From: Laguncularia racemosa
Taxonomy: Eukaryota; Streptophyta; Magnoliopsida; Myrtales; Combretaceae
NCBI GenBank assembly: GCA_037954665.1
Contig: JBBMOL010000244.1
Location: 186,001 to 250,000 of the forward strand
Direction: 5' to 3'
Length of the DNA: 64,000 bases
Part shown: in pieces, positions 13,801 to 27,600 of the stretch
How positions within the stretch are numbered: the first letter of the stretch is position 1
How the letters are laid out: every line of letters begins with the position of its first letter
Translations under genes and position numbers: made by a program
The notes under the pieces: generated by a model
The model's input: only the letters and a program-made list of their open reading frames with translations
Databases searched by the model: none
What the model was told of the DNA's origin: nothing

Positions 13801-14329
13801 TAAACTATAGTCTTGTCCTCTTAAACACAAGAAACAACATGATCTCTAATCAATTAGCTTTCACCCTTTTCGACACAATAGTGGCTCACTCCTTTATTAC
13901 TTCTAAAGTAGTTGAATAAACAAGATTGCCTATAACCACTACAGATTCAAGTTTTGGCATAAGAACACCTACGGGAAGTGTTGTGATCACTAGGAAATAA
14001 TCAAAAGATGCCTAATGGATATCCAAGGATACAAGACCAATAGTGATCTAATCATACTAGATATGAATAAGCATGACACTATACTAAAGATGAATTGGAT
14101 GTTGGCTACAAGGGCTACAATAGATTGTCGGAAGAGGAAAGTAGCATTTAAAGATTGATGGATGGAAAGCAGAATTCACAAGAGAGTCTACTTTTACAAA
14201 GTCATTGGAGTTAAACCTCATACAAGATTATCATGTACCATGAGGAATTCTCTAAGAATGAGGGCTTGATGAATGCAATAGAAGTAGAGGTGGAGAAACC
14301 TAATTTAGAGGATATCTAAGTAGCTAATG

Positions 14330-17215
14330 AATTTCCTAACGTATTCCTAAAAGAGTTACCAGGATTATCGCCCATGAGAGAAATTGACCTTGAAATTAAT
14401 TTGATGCTAAGGACAAAACCTATTTCTAAGGCGCCCTATAGGATGATCTTAATAGAGTTGAAAGAGTTGAAAAAGCAACTACAAGAATTATTGGACCAAG
14501 GTTTTATCTACTCGGGTGCTTGCTTAAGTGTTTCACCTTAGGGAGCACCTGTGCTTTTCATGAAGAAGAAAGATGGCTCTATGAGGCTTTGCATCAATTA
14601 CCAGGATTTGAATAAAGTCACTATAAAGCATAAATACCCGTTGCCACGAATCAATGACTTATTCAATCAATTGCAAGGAGCTAGCATGTTTTCATGAATT
14701 AACTTACACTTTGGATATCAACGACTCCACATTAAGTTTATGGGTATTCCTAAGACGGTTTTCAACACTTGATATGGGCATTACGAGTTCTTAGTGATGC
14801 CGTTTGGATTAACGAATGCCTCTATTGCTTTTATGGATCTAGTGAAAAGAATTTTTTGATCTCTCTTAGACAAGTGTGTGATCATCTTCATTGATGACAT
14901 TCTGGTTTATTCAGCTACCCTTGAGTAACATAAGGAACATTTAATAATCGTACTTCAAACTCTAAAGAAACATAAGCTATATGCCAAATTGTCTAAGTGC
15001 GACTTTTGGTTAAAGGAAATACCATTCCTTGGACACATCATTTTCGGGCAAGGCATATCAGTGGACTTGGAAAAAATAAAGACCATAGTAGAATGGAAAC
15101 GGCTTGAGATAATAACAGAGGTACAAAGTTTTCTGAGTTTAGCAGGATACAATAGGAAATTTATCAAGGGCTTTTCAAAAATAGCCAAACTACTCACCTA
15201 GTTAACACAGGAAAAATGAAAAGTTTGAATAGGCTGATGCAAGGGAACGAAGTTTTCAAGAGCTTAAGCAAAGGTTGGTATCAACACCAATTCTAGTACT
15301 ACCATACACTGACATGCCATAGATAGTGTATAGCAATGCTTCAAGGAATGGGCTCGGATGTGTATTGATGGAAAAAGGAAAAGTAATTGCCTACATGTCA
15401 AGACAGTTGTGACCACATGAGTAGAACTACCCAATGCATGACTTGCAATTGGTTGCAGTAATCTTTACTTTGAAATTATGGAGGCATTATTTATATGGTC
15501 AAAGGTATGAGATATATACCGACCATAAGAGCCTCAAGAACCTATTCACACAGGAAGAGCTGAACATGAGACAAAGAAAATGGTTGAAGCTAATAAAAAA
15601 CTATGATATAAGAATAAACTACTGCCCAAGAAAAGTGAATGCCATCACATATGCCCTAAGTAAGAAAAATCATGCAAAAGTCGCACCTTTGTTGATAGAG
15701 AAAAAGGAATTGTTTCGAAAATTTAAAAAGCTCAATCTGGAGTTTGCATGGCATGATGCGAGTTCTGAATTGTCAAATTTGACCATCAAGCTTACGCTAA
15801 TAGGAAGAATTAAGGAAGCTTAATAGAAAGACCCTCAATTGATGCAAATAAGGCTAGGAAAACATGCTGACAAATATGCAGACTTTGAAGTTTAGGATGA
15901 TGGAGTCATTTGATTGAAAGGAAGGTTGTGCATACCCAATGATAACAAACTCAAAAGAGAGATCATGATCGAAGCACATCATTTTGGTTACACTATCTAC
16001 CCAAGAGGAACTAAAATGTATTAAGATCTTAAGGATAATTTTTTATAGAACGGAATGAAACAGGATGTAGTAGAGTCTGTGATGAAATATGATACTTGTC
16101 AATGGATAAAAGCATAGCATAAAAAACTAGGTGGGTTACTTCAATCCTTACCAATCCTAAAGTGGAAATGGGACTAGATTACAATTGATTTTGTAAGCAC
16201 TTTGCCAAAAATTGTAGCAGGTTATGATGCCATCTAGGTTGTGGTGGATAGACTCACCAAATTTGCACACTTCTTTCCTAAAAACAAAACATATTCATTG
16301 GAAAAATTAGTTAAGATTTATGTCAAAGAAATAATACAAATTCATGGTTTACTTATGGGCATTATATTAAGCAAAGGCCCTCGATTCGTGTCAAGGTTTT
16401 AAGGAAGCCTACAAAAAGCTTTAAAGACTATGTTACAATTCAATATGGCTTACCATTCCTAAATCAACGGCCAATCGAAAAGGCCTATTCAGAATTGAGA
16501 AGATATGTTGCAAGCTTGTGTGATTGAATTCAAGGGGAGTTGAGATGTTCACTTGCCACTAGTAGAATTTGCGTATAATAATAGCTATCACTCCACAATT
16601 AAGATGCCCCCATATAAAGCCCTGTATGGTAGAAAATGTTGATCACCATTGTTTTAGGACGATGTGGAAAAACTTGCAATAGGGCCAAATTTAGTATAAA
16701 AGGCTACAAACAAGGTAGCTATCATGAAGAATAAGATGGAGGCTTAAGATCGACAAGAGTTGGATAGATCAAAAGTGGAAACCTTTGGAGTTTGAAATAG
16801 GTGATCATGTTTATCTAAAGGCAAGCCCAATCAAAAGTATACACTGGGCCAAAACACAAGAAAACCGAGCCCACATTATATCGGACCATTCAAGATATTG
16901 GAACGGATTGGGAATTTGGTATATTGTATGGAATTATCCTCAAATCTATCAGAAATTCACAATGTATTCCACATGTTGATCTTACATAGACCATTCCTAA
17001 CCCGGACCAAATTGCTACACTAGAACCAGTGGTCTTAAAAGACAACTTAACATATGAGGAGCAACCGATGAAGATTTTAGATTGGAAAACCCAAAAACTA
17101 AGAAACAAGGAGATCAAGTACATCAAGATCCTATGGTAGAACCACAAAAAGAAAGAGGTTACTTGGGAAGCAGAAGATGAGGTAAAGAAGAGATATCTGC
17201 ATCTATTCACAAATC
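14330..17215 (+). pseudogene. pol of the Tekay/Del-like element (RT, RNase H, integrase, chromodomain-like end), broken
   Basis: Reverse transcriptase covers about 14340-15200, with APVLFMKKKDGSMRLCINY, FLVMPFGLTNAS and the catalytic FIDDILVYS. RNase H follows at 15300-15670 (YTDHKSLKNLF). The integrase has a zinc-binding start (HHFGYT near 15980, CQWIK near 16105), a core with ITIDFVSTLPK and VVVDRLTKFAHFF, and an ending with PHYIGPFKIL. One core acidic residue appears lost: the usual SDRGPRF-type motif reads SKGPRF near 16375. The C-terminal part (17060-17205, IKYIKILW, KKEVTWEAEDE) is a chromodomain-like tail, which in this group is thought to guide integration to heterochromatin. More than twenty stops and several frame changes make it non-functional. 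Confidence 0.85.
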
Positions 17216-17229
17216 CAGGTACGTTTTCA

Positions 17230-17267
17230 AAGTTTTGAGGACAAAACTTATTTTAAGGGGAGGAAGA
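17230..17267 (+). promoter_or_regulatory. Hairpin plus polypurine tract before the 3' LTR
   Basis: Positions 17230-17237 (AAGTTTTG) and 17242-17249 (CAAAACTT) form a perfect 8 bp stem around the loop AGGA. It is followed by ATTTT and the purine tract AAGGGGAGGAAGA, directly next to the LTR start TGTAAA at 17268. The purine tract is the expected plus-strand primer of reverse transcription. The hairpin has the same loop and placement as those at 45789, 55933 and 56977. Confidence 0.75.
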
Positions 17268-20200
17268 TGTAAACCCCATAAATTTTTAAGATCAAAAGTT
17301 AAGCCTAGTTAAATATTAGGAAATATATCGAAAAACAAACACGAAAACGAAGCTATAAACATAGCATTTATTTTATGACACTTAACTTGATTAGTGCACT
17401 CAAAACCTAAGAGAACAAAACCCTAGATAAACCCTAACCATAGAACATTATATTAAAAGACCTAAATTCTAATTAAGGTTTACACAAGACTCGAATTCAA
17501 TTCCTAAACTCCTAAAGCAATTAGATAACTTTAGGGCCACCTAAAGGATTGTTGAAATCAACCTCAAGCCTAGAAAACCTAGATTTCAACTCAAATGAAA
17601 TTGAAACTTAACAACGATAATTTACCTCATAAATGGTATAAAAAATCCAGTAATTTAATTAAATCTAACCCTACTAATCAACCAAATTAGGCAAGGTAAA
17701 GGATGGAAAACAATTCCATTTCCAATACCTTTAAGTGGCATAAACATGAGGGGTAAACTAGCCATATTGCATGCATCATTAGTTTGGATAAATAACCCTC
17801 TTTGAGCTCTGAAAATTACCTTAACCAAGCCCTAATTAACCTACATTTATTTTCCAATAAATAAAACAAATAATTGCAGCAACTTCCTTAGCTATTGTGC
17901 TAGCCATGCTTGGGGGGATAAGAGGAACGATAATCTATGATCCAATGACTAAAAGGACATCAAAGTACAACTAGGAGTGAGGGAATAGGCTCTAGACTTG
18001 ACTTAAATACTAATAAAAGTAACAAAATTTAGAAGAAATATGGTGAACACACCCCTTTACCCAACATGCAAAACCATTGTCTAACACAACCTATTGACCC
18101 ATGTGCAAAAATCAACACTCAAGTAACCTAAATCACCTTATATCAATCCCATTTGCTCGTAGACTTCTAGATCCTTTAATCTAGAAGTTTCCCTTAGAAA
18201 AACTCTCTTAAAAACTCTCCAAGCCAACCCCAAAAATAGAACATAAACCGCTCTAAAACCGCTACCTTACCGCCTACACAAATGCCGCCACTTTGACAAG
18301 AAAACCAAAAACCAAATAACACCACTCCAAGCCAATTTCTAGAAATCTTCCACGCCATTTAGGAGCACATTTAAGGGGCTAACAATCCTAGGAAAATCAG
18401 AGAGCAACCACACACAAGAAGGAAGCCAAAGGGTGAAGCTAGAAGCACCAACAAATAGCCACTAAGTGTAGGACCCTAACTCATCTTTGCACATTCCTAT
18501 TTCTTATAATATCTCTTTGTAAATTAGATTTAGGTAATATTATTATGATTTTGTAAGTTTTATGTGTACATTTAAGTTGTATCTAAGTAATGATGCAAGG
18601 TTTAAATGTAAACATAAGTTAGGATAAAGGACAATGTAGAGTAGCCACCATGTAATGAATTAGTTATATATGATTTAGAGAGGAATGATGTAGACGAGAT
18701 CAAGGCTTTATTACACACTTCTGGACACCACCTTTAAGAAGTCAAGAAATCATTTTTTCTTATGTATTAAATAAATTGCCAACCTTAGGAAGCCTTAAGT
18801 AGTGATTAATGTGTATTAGTAGTAGGAAAAAGTTAGAAAAATGGAAGGCTTGCTCCCAAACATTAAACTGGCACCCAAACTGATTTTTATTCATGTTTTA
18901 TAAAATTTTTAGAACATGAATATGATGAAATACCATTAAGAAAAGTTTGGAAATAAAATCCTAGGACTAAATACAAAGGATGAGACATATAGGTTTGAAA
19001 TAGGTGAAACCGAAACCACAAATGAAAAACTTGGAATATTAGGGCAAAAACCTTAGAATTACAGTAGCTTTAGAACCTAAATAAATCTCTTAAGTAATTA
19101 GAATTAACTTCCTTTATATATTAGATCTAACTAAGTGAAAAAGGCTTCAAAATGGGCTCGAACAATATGCACCTAAAACCATTCCAATCTTAACTTAGTT
19201 TTTTGTAACTCAAATGACTAAAGTGTCCTAAAAAATAGAAAGAACACTCAAAAAACTTTGAAATGACTACAAATACGTGAAAAATGAACCTAAAATGAAA
19301 AAGTTATGATCAAAACGCCAAAACAACCCAAATTAGTGAAACCAATGAATCTAATGAAATCAATTGGAGTTGATATCCAACTTAAACTTATAGAATTGTC
19401 ATTTGTCCTACTAGGTTATATACATTTCGAGGACGAGTTACCTCCTAACTACTATGATTAGGGACAGTATGCCTAGGTGAGTGATTCGATGACTAATGCT
19501 CCTGCTTGTGTTTGTAATCTAGTGTACACATATGTAATTGTGGTATACGAAACTGGATGTATGTGTGGGGGGATCAGAAAATCTGTTGTGTTTGTTTGAT
19601 GTAATTTAATTGCCAAACCACCTTAATTATATTGGGCTAATGGATTTTTGGTTTCGCTTGCATCTAAATTAAGGAAAATGCAAGTGTTTATGATAAGTTG
19701 ATTGGTCACCAAATAACTAAACCTAATGCTATCCAACCTTAATAAAATGAATCATGCATCATATATATCTGCATGTAAGAAGGCTGTTGGTATTGCGTGG
19801 TGATATAGAGAGGCCATATAGAGGTATACTTCAATGTGTAAACCTTGTCTCGACCTTTAGGAACTACTTGGAACTGAGAAATGCCACTCTCTAATTAAAA
19901 CTTAGTCTAAGGATTCATAACTTAGGGGTATTTGAGCTTACTTGAATGTAATAAAAATATTAGACTTTGTGAATGGTCTTAAAAGGGAAGCTTGGAGTCA
20001 TTGGAGCCAAAATTTGATGTGTGGTTCATAATTTCCCAACCTAGGCAATGGAGGACACTAAATCTGTGCTATATGTGGTATCTAATAGACCATATATATT
20101 GTTACATTCATTTGAGTGATCATGCATTGCATATGTTTGTTTAAATAACTTGTTTGTGAATTGCTTATTGGTTCAGTAGGAGGGTTTATCTCACTAAGTG

Positions 20201-20644
20201 GTCATAGCTTATACCCCCATAGTGTTTTCTTGTTGTAGGAGTCAATCTGGCTGGAGCCTAGCAGACATATACCAAAGGTTAGTGTAGGACCTAGGGGATT
20301 TGTGAAGGATTAAGAAGGAATGGAGAGATCACTTCTATATTTATCTGAATATGAATTTATGTTTTAGTTGTATTAATGTTTTAGTAGTGAATTTGATTGC
20401 TTAAATTATTATCCACTAGACAATATTATCAACTCTTAGATTTTTGATATTGCCATGATGCTTATTATGATTAATTATTTGTTTTTATATTTGCTTGAAA
20501 ATGTTAAACCCTAATTAGGAATTTGGATTTAAGTATGTATTGTATGTTGTACAGTAAATCCTTGAATAATAAAAGGATTATTTTTTAGTTTTCATACAAT
20601 GTATAGCGGACTGTTATATCTACAGAGTTCACTGGAGCGTGACA
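17268..20644 (+). repeat. 3' LTR of the Tekay/Del-like element
   Basis: Starts TGTAAACCCC after the purine tract and ends GGAGCGTGACA at 20644. Its length (3377) is close to the 5' LTR (~3390). The visible divergence between the two is large, so the insertion is old. Confidence 0.8.
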
Positions 20645-21616
20645 TAATTATAATTTAATACTTTTTGCAATTACTCACTCAGGAATCCACAAACTGAACC
20701 CATTAATCCTAACTTAAGCGAATCATGCGCTTGTAAATAGTAGGATATTCAATTTCCTAGTATGTGACTAACAATGATAAATCTAGATCTAAGAATCAAC
20801 ATAGTAACGTCTGTACTACGTGTCTCCATATACTATTTGAGTAATTGAACTATCTTTTTGTGCCATTAATGGGATGGTTTAATATATTGTGTTTATTATA
20901 TATTTATATGTGAAGAGATATTTTAAAAGATGTTTAGTCTTTCTAAATGTTATAATTAAATATGAGGTATATCGTAAGTGAGAATCTAGGGTATATAAGA
21001 TAACGGGTCCAAGATGATTGTAGTGTGAGTAAGAGGTAATATCCTAAATCCTACTTTGATCTAATACCCACTCGATAGCGTACCTTATCGTGTAGAATCT
21101 TCCAAATTTTAAGGTTCGTTTCCAATTAAGAATCCTAATACCGAGATTCTTTGATTGATTTCTCTTGTCGATTAAAGCCCTAGTATTATTTTGGCAATAC
21201 GATTTTTACTCCATGGCATTTTCCTTGATAAAAAGTAGTTGAGCTCTCAATGCGTAATATCTAATCAAGACACTCTTCTTGTCAAGTTGGATTCTGATTG
21301 ATTTGGAATCCATCAGCCAATGGTTTCGACAAAATGATTAACAATGAGAAACTTGAATCATGCAGTTAGTAAACTTTTCTAGGATTACCATCTACATGAA
21401 ATGCTTGGACAACCTCAAGGATATACGCGAAATACGTAGATATATTTCACAACCATTACCATTTACCACAGAAGGCATGATCCCATCTCTCTTAATTACA
21501 TGAACCTTTCTAGCATTATTCAAGCCTAGCAATTTTAGTTCAACTATCTGCTCAAACATTACTATTAAATCACCATATCATTCAACTCAATTCACATTAT
21601 GGAGTGCCTCTTCTTA
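20645..21616. other. No gene; 3' flank of the WNK gene
   Basis: Lies between the old retrotransposon and the WNK stop codon. The right part is probably the WNK 3' untranslated region (minus strand). I see no clear polyadenylation signal near the stop, no ORF and no repeat. Confidence 0.5.
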
Positions 21617-24600
21617 CTACGTTTTGCTAGAAGTACCCCCAGCAACGCCATAAATTGACTGTGTTTTGCCAGAAAAACCATATGGTTCTTGGAATCCAAT
21701 GTTCTCTATTGCTCCAACAGTCTTGAACAAGCGCCTCTTGTTTATTTCCTCGACGAGAGACCGGTGAAGTTGGTGACTTCGGACATCAACAAACGATCGA
21801 TTTCTTGTCATCTTATGTTGTTGCTGGCTCGAGCAAGCATGCGACGGCACGTTTGGCTGTTGACAAGTTCTCAAATTTTTCCGGTTGTCTTGGGGACAAA
21901 ACCTTGTAGGTGAATGGAAATTTGAGTTGCAAAGGGGTTGGACTTGAGGTACTATGTCGTAATCGTCCTCTTCATTGCCTGAACAGTAGTTCAAACTCGC
22001 ATACTTACAAGAATGGTCGGAGCTTGGAGACGTGGCATCATCATATGTAACTCCTTCATAATCTGCATTAAGTTGTATATTTCACTTAAAAGTGTGCTAC
22101 CATAGCAACCAAATGTACTAGTAAGACCGAAATATCCATGATAAAGCTCTTTTGCATGAACGCTCGCAAGCATACTCAATGATACATATTGCTAATCGTG
22201 AGGTGGGTTGGCCTAGTTTCTTAATAAAATTTTTATATAATCAAATCTAATAATTTTAGGAGGTCATCATTGAAGTATAATTTTCAGACATAATAGGGCG
22301 AGTAATAACACATACCACGAAGCCAATTCGGGCAAGAATTGTTGCTACTCAGAGTTCTCAGATGGTTCACATGACATGAAGTACTGATGTGAAGAGACGC
22401 TTGCGACGAAGAGCGCGATGAGGAAATGTAAGCTGGATGATTTCTTTCATCATCTTCATCATCCTCATAGCTAAAGCTGTGTCGACGCATTTTGGCAGGC
22501 AACTTGCAATTTTTCCAATTTGGTACCAAGGAACATATCTCGTCCTCTATCATTTGCGAGATCTCTGTGGGCTCCCAATCAGTAATTTCTAATTCCTTTA
22601 CCATCTCTTGAGCTACTTCACTTGCTGAATCATTCACAATGTCAAAAGCAAAGTATACATTCCTAGCATCACCTGTAAAATCAATAAAGAATTTCTTTTT
22701 TATGATGCTAAGTCCTTGAAGAAAATGATGAGCGCTTTAGTAATATGAGTTGTCCATCTTGAGTGGACTACATCAAAACCAGTAATTTCAACCTGACTTT
22801 GCCTACGAATACCTCCGAAGGTACTTGTTGAGAGCCTAATACTTCTTTGTTGTGAGCATATGATCGACATTTAAGAAATCGTAAGATTTCCAAATTTAGT
22901 AGGCTTAACAAGCATCAGTTATAGATTTGTTAACAAAACCATTACTCAGTTTCGGATAATACGATTTTCAAATCAAATAAATATAAGCATGCTTATTGCT
23001 TACCATCTTTCTCAGAAATTTGCACTTTGAGATAAACCGCATCGTCGTCAGAGTTCATCGTTCCCGTGATGTTCATTTCCGTGTTTCTTTTAACGTGAAC
23101 AGTTTGATCATCAGGCACCATTGGGATTGGAGGCATAACCATGTCAACCGTTGTCCTGCTAGCAGTAGAATTCCTACATGGTACCCTCGGAGTGACCAGT
23201 GCACCTCCTACATTATCGTCATTATCCGAAGCAAGAAATGGATCAAGTAGTAGGTCTCGAGCAGGTAATCTTTTAGACACATTTTGTAAGCATTTTCCGA
23301 TGAATTCCCGGGCTTCCTCATCTTGAATCCGGTAAAAAGCTTCAGGTAGCTTCCCCTAACAAAGTCAAGGAAGCCTTATAATTTTCCATCATGCATGATT
23401 TATTGGATTCGTGATGATTGTGAAGCCCATGGCGAATCTTACCGATGTGACCTTTTTGTAAATTTGGGCAGGATTTGAGCACTCGCTGTAGGGGTATTCT
23501 GAAGTGAGCATCTCCAACATACACATGCCAAATGAATATATGTCTACCAGCTCATCGTATTCCTCTTCGTATAGTTCTGGTGCCATAAATTCAGGAGTAC
23601 CTGTACAGTATAGTATTTCAACAAGACAATTTGGAAATGAATCAACAATGGTAAGCAGAGCTTCAAATATGCAGGGTATGTCATCATCCATCAGTTAGTA
23701 GTTTCATTTGCTAAAATTTAAACTCGTTGCAAAAATTCAAAAATATCTGGCGTATTTTATACGAATGTGGAATCTGGGAACTCTTTGTCTAACAAGTTTA
23801 TTCTATACTAAGAAATCTGCTATTGGTTATATTTGTAATGTTTAAACCACATTGCAAAGTAATTTATCAACTTTTATCTGCAAGATCACCAATATGCCTT
23901 CTGAAATGAATTGGCAAGTCATATAGTATAAATTGTCAAACTAGGCTTTGTTATTTGTTGATTATTTGAGCAAACAATTTCATCAACTAAGCCACCTAGC
24001 TCTCGTGTCAAAAGATTTTCGCATTAATTTTTTTCTGGAATAAAACCAAAAATGAAAGCAAACTATACATATATCTAAATCAAATTTGCCAGGTTATCCT
24101 AGCCTAATCTGTTTCCATGGAGGAAGAGAGAAGGAGCCTGAGAGCTTGCCTATCACGCTGTGAGCGTGATGTGACCTGCGAAGTATAGCTGCAAGACCCA
24201 GATCGCCGATCTTGACCTGTGCCAGATGACCATTGACAAAGATGTTGTCACACTTGAGGTCCCTATGTATCACAGGAGGATCATGGCTGTGTAGATAGTC
24301 AAGTCCTCTTAGGATTTGTCTTGCCCAGTTCTTCACTGCTCCAATATTCACTCTTTGATACTTCTTCCTGTACCTGTGTGGCAAACACCAACACCAACCT
24401 CAATGTTTTGCCAATAGGGAGCAAATTTGGAATGCGATAATAACTGAAGTCACCAGTCTGTAAATAATGTGAATTGTTTCTACGTATATATGAAGCGTAC
24501 TGTAAATGTGGCTTTTGAACTATCAGTAAATTCCCTGAACTACTTTTAAAATGCACTTTCATCTTTGCTAAACCTTTGAAAATATGCAGATTAATTATTA

Positions 24601-27600
24601 CTAAAGCCCAAAAACATGCTTTTTATGATCTAATTTAAAGATGTATGCATATTTTACAAGGTTGTGGGAGGTAAAATCTTTTTTTTTTTTTTTTTATGAT
24701 TTTACGGGTTTGTCAATGCGTGAACAATAATTTTAGAGGTGTATTTGCAAAAAATCTTGACGATGATTTATTTGTTAATCATCATGTGTGCCAATCACAG
24801 CATGCTGCAGGTTATCCAATTTATTTACTTTTGTCAACATTTCATGTTATTTTATCAAATTTAATCACACTCTTCATCGGTAGCACCTTTTGGATGTAAA
24901 AATATATTCTCTACCACTGAGTTCTGCTGTATTGAATTAGGGCAAAAGGACCATCCATCCCTGACAAACTTCTTCTATATAATTATTATATACATAAGAA
25001 AAATGCTACTCGTTTATATGTGCCACTCTGTGTGCTAATACTAACGTTTTCCTTGTGTTTTAAACCACAAACAGTTAAGTATGCATAATCTTTGCAATCA
25101 TAGTTGTTATATATGTTGAAGGGATCTTTACTCTCTGAGGGTGCCTGAAGTGAATAACTCGGTGATGAAGTTGAAGGTTCTTCTATCGGGGTCGATCCAG
25201 GAGGAATAAGACTTGATAATGGAGTCATGATTTAGGTTCTTGAGTAGGTGAACTTCGGAGTACAATCGTTGCATTTCTTCCGGTGACCGGAAAACGTCAT
25301 TTAGCTTGACCTGGCTCCATGCGACTTCCATGCCAAGAACCTCGTCGAATGCTCTGTATACGGTCTTCATTGCCCCTTTCCCTAGAACTTCCTTGAACTG
25401 CTTTCAAAATTTTTTTGTCATAAGTGCTCAATCGATTTAGTCTACATACGTTTGTGTTATTTAAAGATATCAGCATCGCCATAAGCAGCAAAACGCTTTT
25501 TCAGTATCTTCAGATTATTTAATACATTATCAGCATCGTAGTCATTTCTCTTTATTGAAATGGTTTGATGATTAATGCCGACTAACAAACAATATTATAT
25601 ATTTTTCCAAGGTAACATTTTACCCTCCTATTCCAATGTATATACAAATTACGATCATAAGTTAATATTCATACAAAAGTAGATTTATAAAAAATGCAAA
25701 GATTGGATATATTTGTCCGTGGAAAAGTATTTGAATTTTTTTTTCCACTATTGGAACCCACGAAGTGTATATATATCTATTGATGTTGGTTCCTGCAACT
25801 AGTAGAAACATATATATCCAGTTATCCACTAGATTGAGTTTTGGTATAAAATTAATATATTCAATGAACGAAGCCTCAAATTGGATGTTCAGATAGTCAA
25901 TTCTAAGATGAAAATAAATATATGTGTCACCACTAGCTAGGCTGCTTCTGGGTTGGCATTTAGCTTTGGCCTTTTTTTTTTTTTTTTTTTTTTCTTTTTA
26001 TTTGTAGAGAAAACATAAATAACTCTCCAAATTTTAGTTTTAATATAGATATACTTTCTCAACTAATAGACTGTGGCTTAACACCTTAAATTCCAATAAA
26101 CTGGTAAACAACCCCAACAGATTGCAAATAAATCTCTTGAACTTTAATCTCAGTGAAGCGAAGAGATACCCTCTTGAATTCAGTAAAGTGTCAGTTCTAA
26201 ATTTTAAAAGAATGCTTCCTTTATAATTTATTAGAATTTATAGAGTAATAAATCATACTTTGCAAGTTCAGTGATGCATTCATATCGAGATCACTATTTA
26301 GGAATTGTTTGCAATTTTTTCTTCATTTTATATATTTATTTACCATTGTTTTTTCTTTAACATTGGTCCATTTTTCGTCTCTATCTTTAATTTCTTCCCC
26401 TTACTATCGAAGCAAAAACTCCGAAAATATATAAAATTGAACATGACGAACTCCGCAATTATTATAACGGTCGGCTGGCAGGAAATGTAAGATTTGACCT
26501 GCATTTAAAAGATATATTGCAGTACTATCTCCTTTGGCCGGCAGAAAACACCGAAGTTGAATTTCCGGTCGTTCCGCTTCATGAGTTATTTTACATAAAA
26601 ATTATATGTTATCGAAAACGAGATATAGAGGTCTAATTCCTATTCCATGCATGATAATACTATATTTGATGTCTCATGTTAAAGTTAATTTCCCGTCAAC
26701 TATAAGAGTTTCTTGCGTATCATGCACGTTCACTATGGTGATCGAATTGAAATGTAAACCGTTAATGTTACTTACTACCTTTAACTTTGCTAGTAGAGAG
26801 GTACAGGGTGTGGCTAAAGCTAATTGTAAATTGACCTTAAATTAAGGTACCAAATGAGACACTATCATTATAGCATACACTTAAAAAAAAAATCAAGAAA
26901 AAAGTTCATTCAAATATGAAACTAATAATCCCTCCAAGCTAACCCTAGTAAGAATTGAGCTGATGGAAGTTTTTACCGGTTGGTAAGATGCTTTTCAGTT
27001 TTGTCTTTCTTTTTATTATTGGGTCTTTTCAATGGTTGGAAGCATTTTGTAAGGACAAACAAAATAAAAATAAAAATATAAAAGTGCCAACTCTGAGGCT
27101 CAAAAAAGTCAAGGGAATTATTGAAATGGTCTATGACTATGGAGAATGGGCAACTAAAACGATTTCAGCTTTTGCATCAAAGCAAATAGGAATATAAATA
27201 AAGGTTGGAAAATAGGTAGGAGAATGCGACCAGTCTCTTTAGCTATTGGCTTGCAGAAGAAAGATAGGATTAATAATGGAAGTGGCATGGATAAATGCGT
27301 CATCCGATTGAACCACTTGTAATACACAATTTTTAATGACATAGTATGCTGCTCATTATTTTATATGCAATCATATGCTACAAAGCCGTTGACCAACAAC
27401 AGCTATTAATTAAATAAATCGATTTTTATTTTAATAATTGAATAATTTTAATCAATTTTATCCTCAACAACCCTCACCAAAACCCTCATAATCATTTTAA
27501 GGTCCGATTCTGGCCTCCAATAATTAAAAGGCATTGAACTCGAATCTAGCTAGTTTATAAATTTAGTAAAGGTAATAAATTTCACAAAGGAGACCCATCT

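Larger units (their letters stand above)
6482..20644 (+). mobile_element. Old Tekay/Del-like Ty3/gypsy retrotransposon, complete but dead
   Basis: Two LTRs of ~3.4 kb (6482-about 9875 and 17268-20644) flank a gag-pol region with the order gag, reverse transcriptase, RNase H, integrase and a chromodomain-like C terminus. That order, the very long LTRs and the purine tract AAGGGGAGGAAGA before the 3' LTR fit the chromovirus Tekay/Del group. The coding region has many stops. Possible target duplications are TGGTT (6477-6481) and TAATT (20645-20649), which match only 3 of 5, as expected if the element is old. A 1.35 kb DNA transposon sits inside it. No clear primer-binding site remains near 9875. 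Confidence 0.85.

Noticed and set aside
19425..19440. TTTCGAGGACGAG word in the 3' LTR of the Tekay/Del-like element
   Set aside because: It resembles a GAGGAC hairpin but pairs only 3-4 bp in this copy and is absent in the 5' LTR (8650). Position inside an LTR interior does not fit the pre-LTR pattern.
21689..23698. Plus-strand frames of 60-84 codons across the WNK gene
   Set aside because: They are antisense shadows of the WNK exons, whose phases and motifs fit only the minus strand.
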